Source of the DNA: Erwinia sorbitola
Lineage (GTDB): Bacteria > Pseudomonadota > Gammaproteobacteria > Enterobacterales > Enterobacteriaceae
Length of the DNA: 64,000 bases
NCBI RefSeq assembly: GCF_009738185.1
Contig: NZ_CP046509.1
Span: 2,979,501-3,043,500 of the forward strand
Direction: 5' to 3'
Part shown: positions 17,540-25,249 of the stretch, in pieces
Numbering within the stretch: position 1 is the first letter of the stretch
How the letters are laid out: each line of letters starts with the position of its first letter
Program-made: the position numbers and the translations under genes
The notes under the pieces: model-generated
What the model saw: the letters and a program-made list of their open reading frames with translations, nothing else
Database searches by the model: none
What the model was told of the DNA's origin: nothing

Positions 17540-18940
17540 ATGAGCGTTGTGCCTGTAGCGGATGTACTGCACGGCCGGGTCGCGGTTGACAGTGAGGTCA
17601 CCGTACGCGGTTGGGTGCGTACACGAAGAGATTCAAAAGCTGGTATTTCATTTATCGCCGTTTATGACGGCTCCTGCTTTAATCCCGTTCAGGCTGTCGT
17701 CAATAATTCTCTGAATAATTATCAGGAAGACGTATTGCGCCTGACCACCGGCTGTTCGGTGGTAATTACCGGTAAAGTAGTTGAGTCTCCGGGTGAAGGT
17801 CAGAGTTTTGAAATTCAGGCCACCAGCGTGGAAGTGGTTGGCTGGGTGGATGATCCGGATACTTACCCAATGGCGGCCAAACGCCATAGTATTGAATACC
17901 TGCGTGAAGTGGCCCACCTGCGCCCGCGTACCAATCTGATTGGTGCCGTTGCCCGTGTGCGTCATACGCTGGCCCAGGCGCTGCATCGTTTCTTTGACGA
18001 GCAGGGTTTCTTCTGGGTTTCTACGCCGCTGATCACCGCTTCAGATACTGAAGGTGCTGGCGAGATGTTCCGCGTATCCACGCTGGATCTTGAAAACCTG
18101 CCGCGCACGCCGGAAGGAAAAGTGAACTTTGACGAAGATTTCTTCGGTAAAGAAGCGTTCCTTACCGTATCAGGTCAGCTGAACGGCGAGACCTATGCCA
18201 GTGCAATCTCCAAAATCTACACATTCGGCCCGACTTTCCGTGCTGAAAACTCCCACACCAGCCGCCACCTGGCGGAGTTCTGGATGCTGGAGCCGGAAAT
18301 AGCCTTTGCCAACCTTGACGATAATGCAGCGCTGGCAGAAGCAATGCTCAAGTACGTATTTAAAGCCGTACTGGCAGAGCGCGCTGATGACATGGCCTTC
18401 TTCGCTGAACGCGTAGACAAAGATGCGATTTCACGCCTTGAGCGTTTTGTGACTACTGATTTCGCCCAGGTAGATTACACCGAGGCTGTAGAGATCCTGA
18501 TAGCCTCCGGCCAGAAGTTCGAAAACGCTGTTTCATGGGGTATCGACCTCTCTTCTGAGCATGAGCGTTACCTGGCAGAGAAGCACTTTAAAGCACCTGT
18601 GGTCGTGAAGAACTACCCGAAAGATATTAAAGCTTTCTATATGCGTCTGAACGACGACGGCAAAACCGTGGCGGCAATGGATGTTCTGGCACCAGGAATT
18701 GGCGAGATTATCGGTGGTTCGCAGCGTGAAGAGCGTCTGGATGTACTGGATGCGCGACTGGCTGAGATGGGTCTGAATAAAGAAGATTACTGGTGGTATC
18801 GTGACCTGCGTCGTTACGGCACTGTTCCACATTCAGGTTTCGGCTTAGGTTTCGAACGATTAATAGCCTATGTCACCGGAGTACAAAATGTAAGGGATGT
18901 TATCGCCTTCCCACGCACTCCACGTAACGCTACCTTCTGA
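17540..18940 (+). CDS. asnS: AsnS, asparaginyl-tRNA synthetase
   Basis: 466 residues, the E. coli length. An N-terminal OB-fold anticodon-binding domain (about 15-105) is followed by a class IIb catalytic core: motif 2 in FRAENSHTSRHLAEFWMLEPE and motif 3 in GFGLGFERLIAYVTG. It charges tRNA-Asn with asparagine and ATP. GAGAG lies seven bases before the ATG. The gene is monocistronic: its own terminator follows, then the long ompF control region. Confidence 0.97.
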   Translation: MSVVPVADVLHGRVAVDSEVTVRGWVRTRRDSKAGISFIAVYDGSCFNPVQAVVNNSLNNYQEDVLRLTTGCSVVITGKVVESPGEGQSFEIQATSVEVVGWVDDPDTYPMAAKRHSIEYLREVAHLRPRTNLIGAVARVRHTLAQALHRFFDEQGFFWVSTPLITASDTEGAGEMFRVSTLDLENLPRTPEGKVNFDEDFFGKEAFLTVSGQLNGETYASAISKIYTFGPTFRAENSHTSRHLAEFWMLEPEIAFANLDDNAALAEAMLKYVFKAVLAERADDMAFFAERVDKDAISRLERFVTTDFAQVDYTEAVEILIASGQKFENAVSWGIDLSSEHERYLAEKHFKAPVVVKNYPKDIKAFYMRLNDDGKTVAAMDVLAPGIGEIIGGSQREERLDVLDARLAEMGLNKEDYWWYRDLRRYGTVPHSGFGLGFERLIAYVTGVQNVRDVIAFPRTPRNATF

Positions 18941-18976
18941 TTTCTGCATTAAATATAAGAAATTCATATATATACC

Positions 18977-19008
18977 AAGGCCAGCCTCGCTGGCCTTTTT
19001 TTATTTTT
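18977..19008 (+). terminator. asnS intrinsic terminator
   Basis: AAGGCCAGC (18977-18985), three-base loop, GCTGGCCTT (18989-18997), then a long T tract ending TTTTATTTTT. A textbook rho-independent terminator 36 bases after the stop. Confidence 0.93.
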
Positions 19009-19042
19009 GTAAATTTAGAGATGTCTCACAAAGTTCCGTGAT

Positions 19043-19100
19043 TTTTACATTTTGACATACATATTTTCCTCTTGTTACCAGAATAAGAGATTAGTAGCAT
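19043..19100 (+). promoter_or_regulatory. OmpR-binding sites upstream of ompF
   Basis: TTTTACATTTTGACATACAT (19043-19062) closely resembles the OmpR F1 box of E. coli ompF and lies about 99-80 bases before the inferred start, the same place as F1. A second OmpR-like stretch follows (TTTTCCTCTTGTTACC). A third, F3-like segment (AGATTAGTAGCATTTTC) spans about 19087-19103. Assignment is by similarity to the known E. coli promoter; occupancy is inferred. Confidence 0.7.
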
Positions 19101-19104
19101 TTTC

Positions 19105-19240
19105 GGGCTAGATTAACCAGGCTGTGAATGGAAAGATGCGTGCAGACACAGGAAGACACCAAACTCTCATCTTGGTTCTGTAAAGAATTTTTGACGGCAG
19201 TGGCAGGTGTCCAAATAACTCCAATGAGGGTAATAACAAA
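19105..19240 (+). promoter_or_regulatory. ompF core promoter and conserved 5' leader (MicF target)
   Basis: AAAGAT (19132-19137) in the context GAATGGAAAGATGC matches the E. coli ompF -10 region, so transcripts should start near 19142 and carry a leader of about 100 bases. Leader segments GCAGACACA, AGACACCAAACTCTCATC and GACGGCAGTGGCAGGTGTC are nearly unchanged from E. coli. The last includes the region paired by the antisense RNA MicF before the ribosome site (GAGGG) and start. micF itself is not in this window. Confidence 0.75.
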
Positions 19241-20344
19241 ATGATGAAGCGCAACATTCTTGCAGTAGTGATCCCAGCACTGTTGGCTGCTGGTGCCGCT
19301 AACGCAGCAGAAATCTATAACAAAGATGGCAACAAACTGGACCTGTACGGTAAAGTTGATGCGCGTCACACTTTCACTAACAGCAACGGTGCTGATGGCG
19401 ACGCTTCTTATGTTCGCTTCGGCTTCAAAGGTGAAACCCAGATTAACGACCAGCTGACCGGTTACGGCCAGTGGGAATACAACATTCAGGCAAACGTTGC
19501 TGAAAACCAGGGTACCGAAGGTTCTAAAACTCGTGTTGGTTTCGCTGGTCTGAAATTCGCTGAGTTTGGTTCATTCGACTATGGCCGTAACTACGGTGTA
19601 GGTTACGACCCACTGGCATGGACTGACGTGCTGCCAGTATTCGGTGGTGACACTGGTATCTCTGATAACTTCATGGTTGGCCGTTCTAACGGTCTGGCTA
19701 CTTACCGTAACACCAACTTCTTCGGTCTGGTTGATGGTCTGGACTTCGCTCTGCAATATCAGGGTAAAAACGAAGAGAGCGCAAATGGTCGTGACGCAGC
19801 TGACGCGAACGGCGACGGCTGGGGTTCATCTGTAACCTACACCTCCCCAATCGGCGTAGCGGTAACTGGTGCTTACACCAAGTCTGACCGTACCGATGGT
19901 CAGCAGGCTGCTCGTTTTGCGAACGGCAGCAAATCAGCAGAAGCATGGTCTACTGCGGTTAAATATGATGCGAACAATGTTTACCTGGCAGCAATGTATG
20001 GTGAAACTCGCAACTCTACCTGGATCTCTGGCACCCTGAACGGTACAGCAGCATCTGGCGCAGTAAACAAAGAGCAGAAATTCGAAACTGTGGCTCAGTA
20101 CCAGTTCGATTTCGGTCTGCGTCCTTCCCTGGCATACGTGCAGGACAAAGCTAAAGATGTTGAAGGTATCGGTGACGTTGACCTGTACAAATACATCTCT
20201 GTTGGTAGCTACTACTACTTCAACAAAAACATGTCTACCTATGTTGATTACAAAATCAACCTGGTTGACGAAGATGACGCGACCCGTAACCTGGGCGTGA
20301 ACACTGACAACACCGTTGGTGTTGGCCTGGTGTATCAGTTCTAA
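19241..20344 (+). CDS. ompF: OmpF-type general porin
   Basis: 367-residue precursor with a 22-residue Sec signal (MMKRNILAVVIPALLAAGAANA) and mature start AEIYNKDGNK. The repeated amphipathic strands and terminal VYQF (C-terminal aromatic for BamA) fit a 16-strand trimeric porin for small hydrophilic solutes. Basic wall residues equivalent to R42, R82 and R132 are kept (YVRFGF, KTRVGF, MVGRSNG). Loop L3 reads DVLPVFGGD where E. coli OmpF has DMLPEFGGD, so the constriction glutamate E117 is valine here (mature residue 111, codon GTA at 19637-19639). Two ATGs are tandem; the first is used with GAGGG upstream. Its promoter and leader are of ompF rather than ompC type. It is strongly codon-biased, as expected for an abundant protein. 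Confidence 0.95.
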   Translation: MMKRNILAVVIPALLAAGAANAAEIYNKDGNKLDLYGKVDARHTFTNSNGADGDASYVRFGFKGETQINDQLTGYGQWEYNIQANVAENQGTEGSKTRVGFAGLKFAEFGSFDYGRNYGVGYDPLAWTDVLPVFGGDTGISDNFMVGRSNGLATYRNTNFFGLVDGLDFALQYQGKNEESANGRDAADANGDGWGSSVTYTSPIGVAVTGAYTKSDRTDGQQAARFANGSKSAEAWSTAVKYDANNVYLAAMYGETRNSTWISGTLNGTAASGAVNKEQKFETVAQYQFDFGLRPSLAYVQDKAKDVEGIGDVDLYKYISVGSYYYFNKNMSTYVDYKINLVDEDDATRNLGVNTDNTVGVGLVYQF

Positions 20345-20354
20345 TTGCCATACT

Positions 20355-20372
20355 CAGCGGGGTAACCCGCTG
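20355..20372 (+). repeat. small hairpin between the ompF stop and its terminator
   Basis: CAGCGGG (20355-20361), loop GTAA, CCCGCTG (20366-20372): a perfect 7-bp stem with a GNRA loop, just before the terminator. It may stabilise the 3' end of the abundant ompF mRNA (inference). Confidence 0.6.
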
Positions 20373-20385
20373 TATAATGTGCATC

Positions 20386-20416
20386 AAAAAGGGGCTTCGG
20401 CCCCTTTTTTGTTTTT
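20386..20416 (+). terminator. ompF intrinsic terminator
   Basis: AAAAAGGGGC (20386-20395), loop TTCG, GCCCCTTTTT (20400-20409), followed by more T residues. Perfect stem with a UUCG tetraloop and U tract. Confidence 0.95.
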
Positions 20417-20532
20417 CTGCCTTCCCCCCTCTCTTTCTGCACTTTATTTGATGCAAACGGTTGGTAATTTACTCTTACTGGCGGTAACCTGAGTCCTCAC
20501 TTCGCTTTAGACTGAGCTAACGGACTTCGACT

Positions 20533-21723
20533 ATGTTTGAACGTATTGCAGCTGCACCCGCCGACCCTATTCTTGGTTTAGCCGATCTGTTCCGCGCTGA
20601 TGACCGCCCAAATAAGATCAATCTCGGTATTGGCGTGTATAAAGATGAAACCGGCAAAACGCCGGTGCTGACCAGTGTGAAAAAAGCTGAACAGTATCTG
20701 CTGGAAAACGAAACCACCAAAAACTATCTCAGCATTGATGGTATTGCCGACTTCGGCCGCTGCACCCAGGAACTGTTGTTCGGTGCCGATAGCGACCTTA
20801 TCAGCAGCCATCGCGCCCGCACCGCACAGACCCCTGGCGGGACTGGCGCATTGCGCATCGCCGCAGATTTTATCGCAACTCAGACCAGCGCAAAACGCAT
20901 CTGGGTAAGTAATCCAAGCTGGCCTAACCATAAGAATGTGTTTGCTGCTGCCGGCCTGGAAGTATGTGAGTATGATTATTATGATGCTGCCCGGCATGCG
21001 CTGGACTTCGATGGCCTGTTAAATAGCCTGAGCGCCGCACAGGCGGGTGATATTGTGCTGTTCCATGGCTGCTGCCACAACCCGACCGGCATTGACCCAA
21101 CGGCTGCCCAGTGGGCACAGCTGGCTGAAATGTCACTCGCTAAAGGCTGGTTACCGCTGTTTGACTTTGCCTACCAGGGCTTTGCCCGTGGCCTGGAAGA
21201 AGATGCTGAAGGCCTGCGTGCATTCGCCGCCAGCCACCAGGAACTGATTGTTTGCAGCTCTTATTCTAAAAACTTCGGCCTGTATAACGAACGCGTTGGT
21301 GCATTTACTCTGGTAGCGGCTGATGCTGCGGTGGTTGATACCGCTTTCAGCCAGGTAAAAGCCACTATTCGTGCTAACTACTCTAACCCACCGGCACATG
21401 GTGCGGCCGTTGTCGCTACTATCCTCGGTAATAGCGCTCTGCGTGCACTATGGGAGCAAGAGTTAACCAGCATGCGTGAACGTATTCAGCGTATGCGCCA
21501 GCTGTTTGTAAACACCCTTCAGGAGAAAGGCGCACAGGGTGATTTCAGCTTTATTATCAACCAGAATGGGATGTTCTCATTCAGCGGTCTGACAAAAGAT
21601 CAGGTAATTCGTCTGCGCGATGAGTTTGGCGTATATGCGGTGAATTCCGGGCGTGTCAACGTTGCGGGTATGACACCAGACAATATGTCTCCACTGTGTG
21701 AAGCCATCGTCGCTGTACTGTAA
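20533..21723 (+). CDS. aspC: AspC, aspartate aminotransferase
   Basis: 396 residues, the same as E. coli AspC. The PLP-binding lysine is K246 in SSYSKNFGLYNERVG, and the substrate arginine region near the C-terminus (SGRVNVAGMTPDN) is intact. This class I aminotransferase interconverts oxaloacetate/glutamate and aspartate/2-oxoglutarate and also accepts aromatic substrates. A canonical ribosome site is not obvious before the ATG. Monocistronic: it follows the ompF terminator and ends in its own strong terminator shared with convergent gloC. Confidence 0.97.
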   Translation: MFERIAAAPADPILGLADLFRADDRPNKINLGIGVYKDETGKTPVLTSVKKAEQYLLENETTKNYLSIDGIADFGRCTQELLFGADSDLISSHRARTAQTPGGTGALRIAADFIATQTSAKRIWVSNPSWPNHKNVFAAAGLEVCEYDYYDAARHALDFDGLLNSLSAAQAGDIVLFHGCCHNPTGIDPTAAQWAQLAEMSLAKGWLPLFDFAYQGFARGLEEDAEGLRAFAASHQELIVCSSYSKNFGLYNERVGAFTLVAADAAVVDTAFSQVKATIRANYSNPPAHGAAVVATILGNSALRALWEQELTSMRERIQRMRQLFVNTLQEKGAQGDFSFIINQNGMFSFSGLTKDQVIRLRDEFGVYAVNSGRVNVAGMTPDNMSPLCEAIVAVL

Positions 21724-21766
21724 TTGAGTGTGCGGGCCAGTAGCCCGCTCCGCTACAGCTACGATC

Positions 21767-21796
21767 AAAAAAGCCTGCTGACGCAGGCTTTTTTTA
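21767..21796. terminator. bidirectional terminator between aspC and gloC
   Basis: AAAAAAGCCTGC (21767-21778), loop TGAC, GCAGGCTTTTTT (21783-21794). The A/T flanks make U tracts on both strands, so it can stop aspC (+) and gloC (-). Confidence 0.93.
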
Positions 21797-21812
21797 TGCA
21801 GAAACAGCGAAT

Positions 21813-22442
21813 CTATTGCAGAAAGGGGTTACTGATGCGTTCACGTCCCAGAGTCGACATCGGGCCGTGTCCTGGAATAAAGGTGACATCATCGCCCAGC
21901 GGCAACAGCTTATTTAGAATAGAGGCTATCAGATCGCTATGGCTGCCCTGCGGGAAGTCAGAGCGCCCGACCCCACCGCTAAAAATTACATCGCCTGAGA
22001 TCAGTAAACGTCCGGCGCGATCAAAGAACACAATATGCCCCGGCGTATGGCCCGGACACAGCAGCACTTCCAGAACGGTCTGCCCTACCTGAACAGTCTC
22101 GCCCTCTTCCAGCCAGCGATCTGGCTCCAGTGGCAAACACTCACCAAGACCAAACATCTGACTTTGTTTCGGCAGGTTCTCAAGCCAGAATTTATCCGCT
22201 TTATGCGGCCCGACAACCGGCACAGCATAGTGCGCCGCCAGTTCAGCAGCAGCGCCAACATGATCAAGATGACCATGTGTCAGCAGAATTTGCTTCAGGG
22301 AAACGCCAAGCGCAGCGACTTCCTGCTTAATTTTCTCTGCATCGCCACCCGGATCCACCAGCGCGGCTTCATTGGTTTCCGTACACCAGATTACCGAGCA
22401 GTTCTGTGAGAATGCCGTAACCGGGATTATATGATAGTCCAT
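21813..22442 (-). CDS. gloC: GloC (YcbL), type II glyoxalase of the metallo-beta-lactamase fold
   Basis: 209 residues; E. coli YcbL has 215, and this one ends at NPFLQ, about six residues earlier. The metal motif THGHLDH is at 55-61 (H56, H58, D60, H61), followed by CPGHTPGH, SGDVIF and FIPGHGP with the remaining ligands. The compact form without the second glutathione-binding domain of GloB is typical. It hydrolyses S-lactoylglutathione in methylglyoxal detoxification. It ends an apparent ldtD-ycbK-gloC minus-strand series; 42 bases separate it from ycbK. Confidence 0.92.
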   Translation of the reverse strand: MDYHIIPVTAFSQNCSVIWCTETNEAALVDPGGDAEKIKQEVAALGVSLKQILLTHGHLDHVGAAAELAAHYAVPVVGPHKADKFWLENLPKQSQMFGLGECLPLEPDRWLEEGETVQVGQTVLEVLLCPGHTPGHIVFFDRAGRLLISGDVIFSGGVGRSDFPQGSHSDLIASILNKLLPLGDDVTFIPGHGPMSTLGRERISNPFLQ

Positions 22443-22484
22443 AACACTCCGTTACCGGCTACCAGAAGGCGCCGGAATTTCGTT

Positions 22485-23033
22485 TTACCAGTTCCGAACC
22501 GGACCAGTATCAATATGCACAAAGTTACTACTTGGATAGTATCCTACACCACCGGCCCGCAGTGAAAGTGCAGCTTTGCGAATATTACTCAACGAAATTC
22601 CTTCAATATGAAAATCCATCGCCTGGCCCAGCGTATGGTAGCTATGTTTCGCTACGCCTCTGCTGTGCGATCGCAATGAATTGTTGGTACCCAGCGAACG
22701 GTAGCCAGATATCAGCTGCACCGGTTTCCGGCTGTCGAGCAGGGTTTGCAGACGGTAGAGCTGATCGAAGAGATGAGGGTCAATACTTTTACTTTTATTC
22801 GCCCGGTAATCACGGAAAAAATGATTCAGTCGTGCAAGCTCATTCTTGTCATAGCTTTTGCCGTTAAAAAACTCCGTTTTAAGGCTTTCGCCGGTATTGA
22901 GATTGTTAAGCGTCAGTAAACGAGGACGAGACGTTGAAAGCGAAGCGAAAGCCTGCCCGGGAAGCAGCGCCACACCCAGTGCAGCCCCGCCCAACGCCAG
23001 TAACTTACGGCGGTTAGAGTCGAATTTATCCAT
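22485..23033 (-). CDS. ycbK: YcbK, Tat-exported M15-type peptidase-like protein
   Basis: 182 residues from ATG 23033; an in-frame TTG just upstream is not needed. The N-terminus carries a twin-arginine signal (SNRRKLLALGG, residues 6-16, cleavage near AFA at 30), suggesting export of a folded, probably metal-bound protein. The rest is a peptidase M15 / DUF882 domain with the zinc-ligand patterns SYHTLGQAMDFHIEG and FVHIDTGPVRNW. The fold is that of D,D- or D,L-carboxypeptidases acting on peptidoglycan. In E. coli, YcbK (MepK) is an endopeptidase that opens 3-3 crosslinks, which fits its place next to the L,D-transpeptidase ldtD. Confidence 0.93.
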   Translation of the reverse strand: MDKFDSNRRKLLALGGAALGVALLPGQAFASLSTSRPRLLTLNNLNTGESLKTEFFNGKSYDKNELARLNHFFRDYRANKSKSIDPHLFDQLYRLQTLLDSRKPVQLISGYRSLGTNNSLRSHSRGVAKHSYHTLGQAMDFHIEGISLSNIRKAALSLRAGGVGYYPSSNFVHIDTGPVRNW

Positions 23034-23058
23034 CAATCAGTATTACCCAGCTAAAGAA

Positions 23059-23091
23059 TTCGGAACAGTGCATTTGACACACTGTTCCGAA
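23059..23091. repeat. perfect 12-bp inverted repeat in the ycbK leader
   Basis: TTCGGAACAGTG (23059-23070) and CACTGTTCCGAA (23080-23091) are exact reverse complements around a 9-base loop, ending 26 bases before the ycbK start. It could be an RNA hairpin, a weak second terminator behind ldtD (TTCTTTAG follows on the minus strand) or a dimeric operator. Confidence 0.8.
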
Positions 23092-23131
23092 CCTTACCGG
23101 GGGAGAAAACTTACGTCAACCTAACAAAAGT

Positions 23132-23178
23132 AAAACCGGCGCAAAGATTGATATATCGCCCCTTGCGCCGGTTTTTTT
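23132..23178 (-). terminator. ldtD terminator
   Basis: AAAACCGGCGCAA (23132-23144) and TTGCGCCGGTTTT (23163-23175) form a perfect 13-bp stem with an 18-base loop, 43 bases after the ldtD stop. A TTTTACTTTT tract follows on the minus strand. It would separate ldtD from ycbK, so ycbK should have its own promoter. Confidence 0.85.
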
Positions 23179-23220
23179 GCATGATATGGCCCTGCCGGGT
23201 AACTGCTGATTAATCAATAA

Positions 23221-25074
23221 TTAGAGCAATAATTGACCAGCCCGGGTTAACGCCTGAGCGCCGGAACGCGCAGTATTGTCATAATTGTAAATATCTGTAC
23301 GAAACTGCGGCTGGCCGTCATCCGCAACCCAGGCCGTAAGATAATAGAGGTTAACCGGGATACGATGCCGAATTGAAACATAGCGGGTATCGCCCTCTTT
23401 AAGAGTGCTGGAGATTCGCGTGTCGTTCCAGCCCACATCCTGTAACAGCAGATTAGCGAGGTCGGATGCCCGATTCACACGCACACAGCCGGAACTGAGC
23501 GCACGGATATCTTTCTGGAACAGGCCGTGATTAGGCGTGTCGTGCAGGTAGATGGCATCAGAGCTTGGCATATTAAACTTATAGCGCCCAAGCGAGTTGG
23601 TCGGCCCCGGAGCCTGACGAATACGATATGGGAATGAGGCAGCTGAAACCATACTCCAGTCAATCATTGAAGGATCTATCACCTCTGCGTCACTACTCCA
23701 GCCGGACAGAAGCTGGTAGTTATGCTTATAGAGGTACATTGGATCCTGTTTAATTTTCGGCACGATATCTTTGCGCACCAGCGTTGTCGGTACGTTCCAC
23801 GGCGGATTGAGCACAACGTTGTTGAGCGCACTACGCATTAATGGCGTTTTACGATCGGGACGCCCGACAATCACTCTTGATGAGAGGATTTCATTGCCGT
23901 TGACGTAGTAGGCCAGTGAATAGTTAGGAATATTCACCATGATGCCGTTATGCATATCATCCGGCAACAGTCGCAGACGCTGAATATTTAACGCCAGCAG
24001 CGCAGCGCGCCGCTGCGGTGAAACATTCAACCATTCGCGCGTACGCACACCGATCGCACCGTCAGGCTCCAGACCCTGCCAGAGCTGGAAGCGTTTTAGC
24101 GCCTCTACCAGCTCTGGGGTATAGATATTATCAGCGTTGACCGGTACCTCAGCGCCCTGAACATTGCCAACATCCTGCGGTACAGAAGATTGAGGCATGT
24201 TTTCTGATGGAGCCGCCGACGGACTGACCACCACATTATTCGCTGTTTTCGCAGGCGTAGCGGCATCAGGCTGGGCGTTATCATCATCATGCACCAGCGG
24301 CGCATCATCGGACGGGATCACTTCATCTGTTGGTTTCGGAGCCTCACTGGCAGCCGACATCATACCGGTACGTTGCAAAATATCACGCAGCGCAGGCACA
24401 TCATTGCTGATCTGACCAGGGCGCAGCGTCTGCTTATCCATCAGCTGCGGCCAGGGGCGGTTTTCTGCCAGAAGGGTTTTTAAAGCCTGATGCATACGCG
24501 CATATTGTGGATGCTGCGGAGCGAGAGACAGCACAAAGCCATTAAGGTTGTTGTGCTCCAGCGCTCTCTGCCACTGGTTTACCACCGCTACAGGGGGAGC
24601 TTCCATCTTATAAGGCACATTGCTGTAGAGCCAGGTTTCACCTTTGGAAGGCACCCCTGAAGTGAACTGCAAATAACCCAGCATCGCGTCCGACAGCACT
24701 ACATCGCGCGCAAGGCCGGTAATTGCCGGATCGGTCAGCTGCTTAACCCATTGGGTAAACTGCGGCTGAACACCTGAAATCGCCACTTCCGCCAGCTGCT
24801 GCTGGAACTGTTTTACTGCCTGATTATCCTGCCATATCGGTTGCATCCCACGGCTGGCATAGAGTGGAGCAAGGTTTTTCAGATAGAACGGTACCGTTCC
24901 CTGATGGAACAATGCGCTAATGTGCGATGTACTCTGCGAGACGCTGATGCTATGAACCATCGGAGCTGATACAGGTGGAATGCCAGCCACAGTCGAAGAA
25001 ACAGGCGCCAGCCAGCATAAAAGACTACAACCCAATGCGACGGCCTGGGCGGAAAAAGATTTCTGTAGCAACAT
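23221..25074 (-). CDS. ldtD: LdtD (YcbB), L,D-transpeptidase
   Basis: 617 residues (E. coli 615). A hydrophobic N-terminal segment (about 9-30) is a signal or anchor. A peptidoglycan-binding-like domain lies near 315-355 (TPELVEALKRFQLWQGLEPDGAIG). The YkuD catalytic domain follows, with HDTPNHGLF and the nucleophile C530 in SSGCVRVNRASDLA. A low-complexity linker rich in A, P, S and D lies between about 245 and 310. LdtD makes 3-3 meso-DAP crosslinks, needed for beta-lactam bypass and envelope stress in E. coli, where it is Cpx-induced. It lies downstream of mukB but is separated by a terminator and 175 bases. Confidence 0.95.
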   Translation of the reverse strand: MLLQKSFSAQAVALGCSLLCWLAPVSSTVAGIPPVSAPMVHSISVSQSTSHISALFHQGTVPFYLKNLAPLYASRGMQPIWQDNQAVKQFQQQLAEVAISGVQPQFTQWVKQLTDPAITGLARDVVLSDAMLGYLQFTSGVPSKGETWLYSNVPYKMEAPPVAVVNQWQRALEHNNLNGFVLSLAPQHPQYARMHQALKTLLAENRPWPQLMDKQTLRPGQISNDVPALRDILQRTGMMSAASEAPKPTDEVIPSDDAPLVHDDDNAQPDAATPAKTANNVVVSPSAAPSENMPQSSVPQDVGNVQGAEVPVNADNIYTPELVEALKRFQLWQGLEPDGAIGVRTREWLNVSPQRRAALLALNIQRLRLLPDDMHNGIMVNIPNYSLAYYVNGNEILSSRVIVGRPDRKTPLMRSALNNVVLNPPWNVPTTLVRKDIVPKIKQDPMYLYKHNYQLLSGWSSDAEVIDPSMIDWSMVSAASFPYRIRQAPGPTNSLGRYKFNMPSSDAIYLHDTPNHGLFQKDIRALSSGCVRVNRASDLANLLLQDVGWNDTRISSTLKEGDTRYVSIRHRIPVNLYYLTAWVADDGQPQFRTDIYNYDNTARSGAQALTRAGQLLL

Positions 25075-25148
25075 CCCCTGCTCCCTGGTAAGTCTGCCGG
25101 ACGGGACACCAGCAGCAATTAGTCATTGTTATAAGTATAGAAACAGAA

Positions 25149-25182
25149 AACGGCATTTGCCTCATACCTCGCAAATGCCGTT
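25149..25182 (-). terminator. mukB operon terminator
   Basis: AACGGCATTTGC (25149-25160) and GCAAATGCCGTT (25171-25182) form a perfect 12-bp stem with a 10-base loop. On the minus strand it is followed by TTCTGTTTC, a moderate U tract. It ends the cmoM-mukFEB transcript. Confidence 0.85.
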
Positions 25183-25249
25183 ATCAGAGTAATCTGGACA
25201 CAGCCATAATACCACTGCGTACCATTATTTTTTTACATCATTGAGGCTG

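Noticed and set aside
20372..20378. Perfect TATAAT after ompF as a promoter
   Set aside because: No acceptable -35 at the right distance, and it lies between a hairpin and the ompF terminator, so any RNA would end at once.
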